NCBI RefSeq assembly: GCF_947253395.1 | Contig: NZ_CAMXYY010000065.1 | Location: forward strand, 1 to 8,102 | Origin: an uncultured Olegusella sp. | GTDB taxonomy: Bacteria > Actinomycetota > Coriobacteriia > Coriobacteriales > Atopobiaceae | Direction of reading: 5' to 3' | Length of the DNA stretch: 8,102 nt | Part shown: piece after piece, positions 6,487 to 8,102 of the stretch | How positions within the stretch are numbered: the stretch's first letter is position 1 | Layout: each line of letters begins with the position of its first letter | The notes under the pieces: model-generated | Told to the model about the DNA's origin: nothing | Database searches by the model: none | What the model saw: only the letters and a program-made list of their open reading frames with translations | Made by a program: the position numbers and the translations under genes

Positions 6487-6504
6487 GTGCAATAAAGAGT
6501 AAGC
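6473..6504 (+). repeat. 16-bp tandem duplication across the peptidase stop codon
   Basis: GCAATAAGGAGTAAGT (6473-6488) is followed directly by GCAATAAAGAGTAAGC (6489-6504), 14 of 16 bases identical. The first copy encodes the last Asn-Lys-Glu and the stop; the second lies outside the gene and out of phase. It looks like a slippage duplication. Confidence 0.7.
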
Positions 6505-6541
6505 AGCTGCACACATCGTGAGGCTTTGTTGCTGACTATAA

Positions 6542-6627
6542 AACCGCCTGTCGTATGAACTGCATCAAACTTGGATTCTCACATTGCAAACCATGTTTTT
6601 AAAATGTAGCTCAAAAGGCAGGCGGTT
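6542..6627. terminator. Long-looped inverted repeat, possible weak bidirectional terminator
   Basis: AACCGCCTG (6542-6550) and CAGGCGGTT (6619-6627) are perfect 9-bp complements, GC-rich in an AT-rich setting. CTTTT follows on the plus strand and TTTTAT on the minus strand. The 68-nt loop is much longer than in ordinary intrinsic terminators, although it could fold further. It separates the peptidase from the flavoprotein gene. A small repeat element with these ends is the alternative. Confidence 0.4.
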
Positions 6628-6683
6628 CTTTTGTGGCGGGTATGTATTCGCAGGCTTATATGAAAACCTCGTGATGTACCGGG

Positions 6684-6689
6684 TATAAA
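6684..6689 (+). promoter_or_regulatory. Possible -10 of the flavoprotein gene
   Basis: TATAAA lies 58 bp before the TTG start. The hexamer 17 bp upstream, TGAAAA (6661-6666), is a poor -35, so this promoter is tentative. Confidence 0.3.
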
Positions 6690-6746
6690 GACAGCATATG
6701 TTCAAGCAAAATGGCTCAGTGCCAAAATAAAGAGAGGGATAACGCA

Positions 6747-7298
6747 TTGAAGAAGACCATCCTTATAGTGCAGGGTTCCCTGCGCAAGCAGTCATTCAAT
6801 CGTCAGCTCCAGGCAGCTATCATCCAAGCTTTAGGTGATGCGGTCGAGGTTAAAGAACTTGACTTTGGGGATGTGCCTTTTATGAACCAAGATATTGAAT
6901 GGCCAACCCCCGCAGCTATCCAGCGCGTGCGCAACGAGTTTGCTGCCGCCGATGGTATTTGGATTGTCACCCCTCAGTACAATGCAAGCTACCCAGCTAA
7001 TATCAAGAATCTTATTGACTGGATGAGCCGTCCGTCGGCTCAGGGCTCTTCCAAAAAAGCGACCAAGGATAAGAAAGTCACCTTCTCTGGTATTGGTGGC
7101 AGTACCGCAACGCTAGAGATGCGCACCAAACTTGGCGAGCTTCTGCCTTTTGTTGGCATGAATCCCATGGATGAGTTGGGCCAGGGCTATACGGTCAACG
7201 GCTCTGCTTGGGGTGACAATGTCGTTGTATTCTCTGATGAGCAGAAAGCAGCTATTCAGGCTCAGGCAGAGGCTTTCCTCAAGTTTATTGAGGCCTAA
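6747..7298 (+). CDS. NADPH-dependent FMN reductase family flavoprotein (TTG start)
   Basis: This 183-residue protein has the flavodoxin-like fold of the FMN_red family, which binds FMN and reduces flavins, quinones or other acceptors with NAD(P)H. GSLRKQSFNRQL (10-21) is the FMN phosphate loop. PQYNASYPANIKNLIDWMSR (76-95) is the family's second signature, contacting the isoalloxazine ring. GIGGST (115-120) is a third flavin-side loop. I place the start at TTG 6747: AGAGGG lies 8 nt upstream, and the product begins MKKTILIVQGSLR as relatives do. The in-frame ATG at 6711 has no ribosome site and adds 12 hydrophilic residues. The gene ends in a strong terminator and so is probably monocistronic. 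Next to an FprA-like gene, an oxidative-stress or electron-transfer role is plausible; the real acceptor cannot be read from sequence. Confidence 0.92.
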   Translation: MKKTILIVQGSLRKQSFNRQLQAAIIQALGDAVEVKELDFGDVPFMNQDIEWPTPAAIQRVRNEFAAADGIWIVTPQYNASYPANIKNLIDWMSRPSAQGSSKKATKDKKVTFSGIGGSTATLEMRTKLGELLPFVGMNPMDELGQGYTVNGSAWGDNVVVFSDEQKAAIQAQAEAFLKFIEA

Positions 7299-7336
7299 GC
7301 ATAAACGAACACTCATCCACCGCCGTTCCTTTGTGC

Positions 7337-7368
7337 AAAAACAGCATCCTAGAGGGGTGCTGTTTTTT
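7337..7368 (+). terminator. Intrinsic terminator of the flavoprotein gene
   Basis: A 13-bp stem (7337-7349 with 7355-7367) contains one T-G wobble and closes a TAGAG loop. Its core is ACAGCATCC opposite GGGTGCTGT, followed by six T (7363-7368). It stands 38 bp after the stop codon and has all the marks of a Rho-independent terminator. The A-run on the left also gives some terminator character on the minus strand. Confidence 0.92.
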
Positions 7369-7450
7369 GTAAGTCCTCAAGGCAGCCCCGTGCATTTTTG
7401 CATAGGACAAGAAAAACCCTTTGCTATGTGGATAGAGAATCTCCATTGTG

Positions 7451-7466
7451 CTGTTTATCGAAACAG
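7451..7466. repeat. Short inverted repeat upstream of the flavodiiron gene
   Basis: CTGTTT and AAACAG are perfect complements around ATCG. It could be a regulator binding site for the following gene or a small RNA hairpin; nothing else identifies it. Confidence 0.3.
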
Positions 7467-7521
7467 TTATGCTCTGTACGCCTCTATACCGGCAGAATCG
7501 CATATCATTTGAGATAAGAGC

Positions 7522-7571
7522 TTTCCCCAGACAGTTCTGCTTGCAGTGCATATGCAGAAGGGGTGGGGAAA
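7522..7571 (+). promoter_or_regulatory. Nested inverted repeat in the flavodiiron gene leader
   Basis: The outer arms TTTCCCCA (7522-7529) and TGGGGAAA (7564-7571) are perfect complements. Inside them are perfect inner arms TTCTGC (7535-7540) and GCAGAA (7554-7559), leaving internal bulges of 5 and 4 nt and a 13-nt loop. No T-run follows. A ribosome-site-like AAGGGGTG (7558-7565) lies in the right arm and recurs as the likely real site at 7603-7610. It matches no riboswitch class that I recognise. Confidence 0.45.
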
Positions 7572-7615
7572 ATTTGTATGTGCTTGATAAGCGTTACTCA
7601 GCAAGGGGTGAGATT

Positions 7616-8056
7616 ATGCACAACGTTCGCGAGATTTCCGAAGATAGTTGGTGGTTGGGCGCATCCGATAGGCGACTAGAGCTTTTTGAAAACACCCATC
7701 CCACACCTGCGGGCATGTCGTATGACAACTATCTTATTTTGGATGAGAAAACCTGCTTGATGGATGGCACTGATGAGGCTGTTATGCTGCAGGTAATGGA
7801 AAACCTTGAGTATTTGCTTGCTGGGCGTACGCTTGATTATATGGTTGTGAATCATATGGAGCCCGATCATTGTCGTATGATTCCTCAGCTGGTAGAGCGC
7901 TATCCCGAGATTAAGTTTGTGGCTACGGCCAAGTCTTTTGAGTTGATGTCACAGTTCTTTGATTTTGATGTTGCTCCTCATGCAATTACGGTCAAGGAAA
8001 ACGATACGCTTGAGCTGGGTCGTCATACCCTGCAGTTCTTCTTGGCTCCCATGGTT
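7616..8056 (+). CDS. Flavodiiron protein (FprA-like A-type flavoprotein), cut off by adapter
   Basis: The first 147 codons of a protein normally about 400 residues long are present. Flavodiiron proteins reduce O2 or NO in the cytoplasm of anaerobes, using a metallo-beta-lactamase-like diiron domain and a C-terminal flavodoxin domain. Only the N-terminal part of the first domain is here. VVNHMEPDH (77-85) supplies the H-x-E-x-D-H iron motif with His80, Glu82, Asp84 and His85. FENTHPTPAGMSYDNYLILDEKTCLMDG and FFLAPMV are typical family text. ATG 7616 is chosen because AAGGGGTG (7603-7610) precedes it and MHNVREI fits relatives; the open frame continues upstream without coding character. The real sequence ends with Val147, just before where relatives have His-Trp-Pro. 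The open frame runs on into adapter, adding a false tail beginning LSLIHISEPTRP. Confidence 0.93.
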
Positions 8057-8102
8057 CTGTCTCTTATACACATCTCCGAGCCCACGAGACCGTTATTCTA
8101 AT
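8057..8102. other. Illumina Nextera adapter plus index (sequencing artefact)
   Basis: Bases 8057-8075 are CTGTCTCTTATACACATCT, the 19-bp Tn5 mosaic end used in Nextera libraries. Bases 8076-8090, CCGAGCCCACGAGAC, complete the reverse complement of the read-2 transposase adapter with no mismatch over 34 nt. CGTTATTCTA (8091-8100) would be a 10-nt index, and the final AT would be the first bases of the P7 sequence. This is not genomic DNA and should be masked. Confidence 0.97.

Noticed and set aside
6654..6665. Second copy of the DeoR palindrome near the flavoprotein promoter
   Set aside because: GCTTATATGAAA matches only 9 of 12 positions and loses the left half-site, as expected by chance in AT-rich DNA.
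7448..7615. Upstream extension of the flavodiiron open frame
   Set aside because: The 56 extra codons cover the non-coding leader and its inverted repeats; family members begin near MHNVREI and a ribosome site lies right before that ATG.
1..8102. Defence system, CRISPR array, integrase or insertion sequence
   Set aside because: No spaced direct repeats, transposase, recombinase or nuclease motifs are visible on either strand; the Tn5 mosaic end at 8057 is library adapter, not a resident transposon.

Overview
The window looks like a contig end from an anaerobic, host-associated Gram-positive bacterium of intermediate G+C. Coriobacteriia, perhaps Atopobiaceae such as Lancefieldella/Atopobium or Olsenella, is my best guess. 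The grounds are a glycyl radical enzyme, a flavodiiron protein, strong AGGAG-type ribosome sites and a secreted, membrane-anchored C69 peptidase of a kind I associate with that group. This placement is inference from protein style, not from any search.

Left part (1-4077): a glycyl radical enzyme (GRE) of the dehydratase/lyase type (GCVE active site, YbiW/PflD-like) runs leftward out of the window. Its dedicated radical-SAM activating enzyme is transcribed divergently from a 107-bp gap that holds two overlapping promoters sharing one -10 element. Convergent to the activase lies a DeoR-family regulator, a family that usually senses phosphosugars. Divergent from it is a YdjM-type membrane metal-dependent hydrolase, and a perfect 12-bp palindrome sits in the gap between them. 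Together these suggest a regulated module for radical processing of a sugar-phosphate or polyol substrate; the substrate itself is not visible.

Middle (4078-6746): a 486-bp non-coding stretch with helically phased T-tracts and two adjacent leader hairpins precedes a 640-residue exported C69-family peptidase. Its predicted signal-peptidase cut exposes the catalytic cysteine, and it carries a C-terminal membrane anchor. Behind its stop lie a 16-bp tandem duplication and a long-looped inverted repeat.

Right part (6747-8102): an NADPH-dependent FMN-reductase-like flavoprotein (TTG start) ends in a textbook intrinsic terminator. After a structured leader comes the start of a flavodiiron protein (FprA-like, oxygen/NO detoxification). 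Genomic sequence stops at 8056. Bases 8057-8090 are identical to the Illumina Nextera read-2 transposase adapter, followed by what looks like an index and the first bases of P7, so the last 46 bases are a sequencing artefact.

I found no defence system, CRISPR array, tRNA, rRNA or insertion sequence. The biology most worth following is the GRE module with its shared-element bidirectional promoter; the most important practical observation is the adapter.
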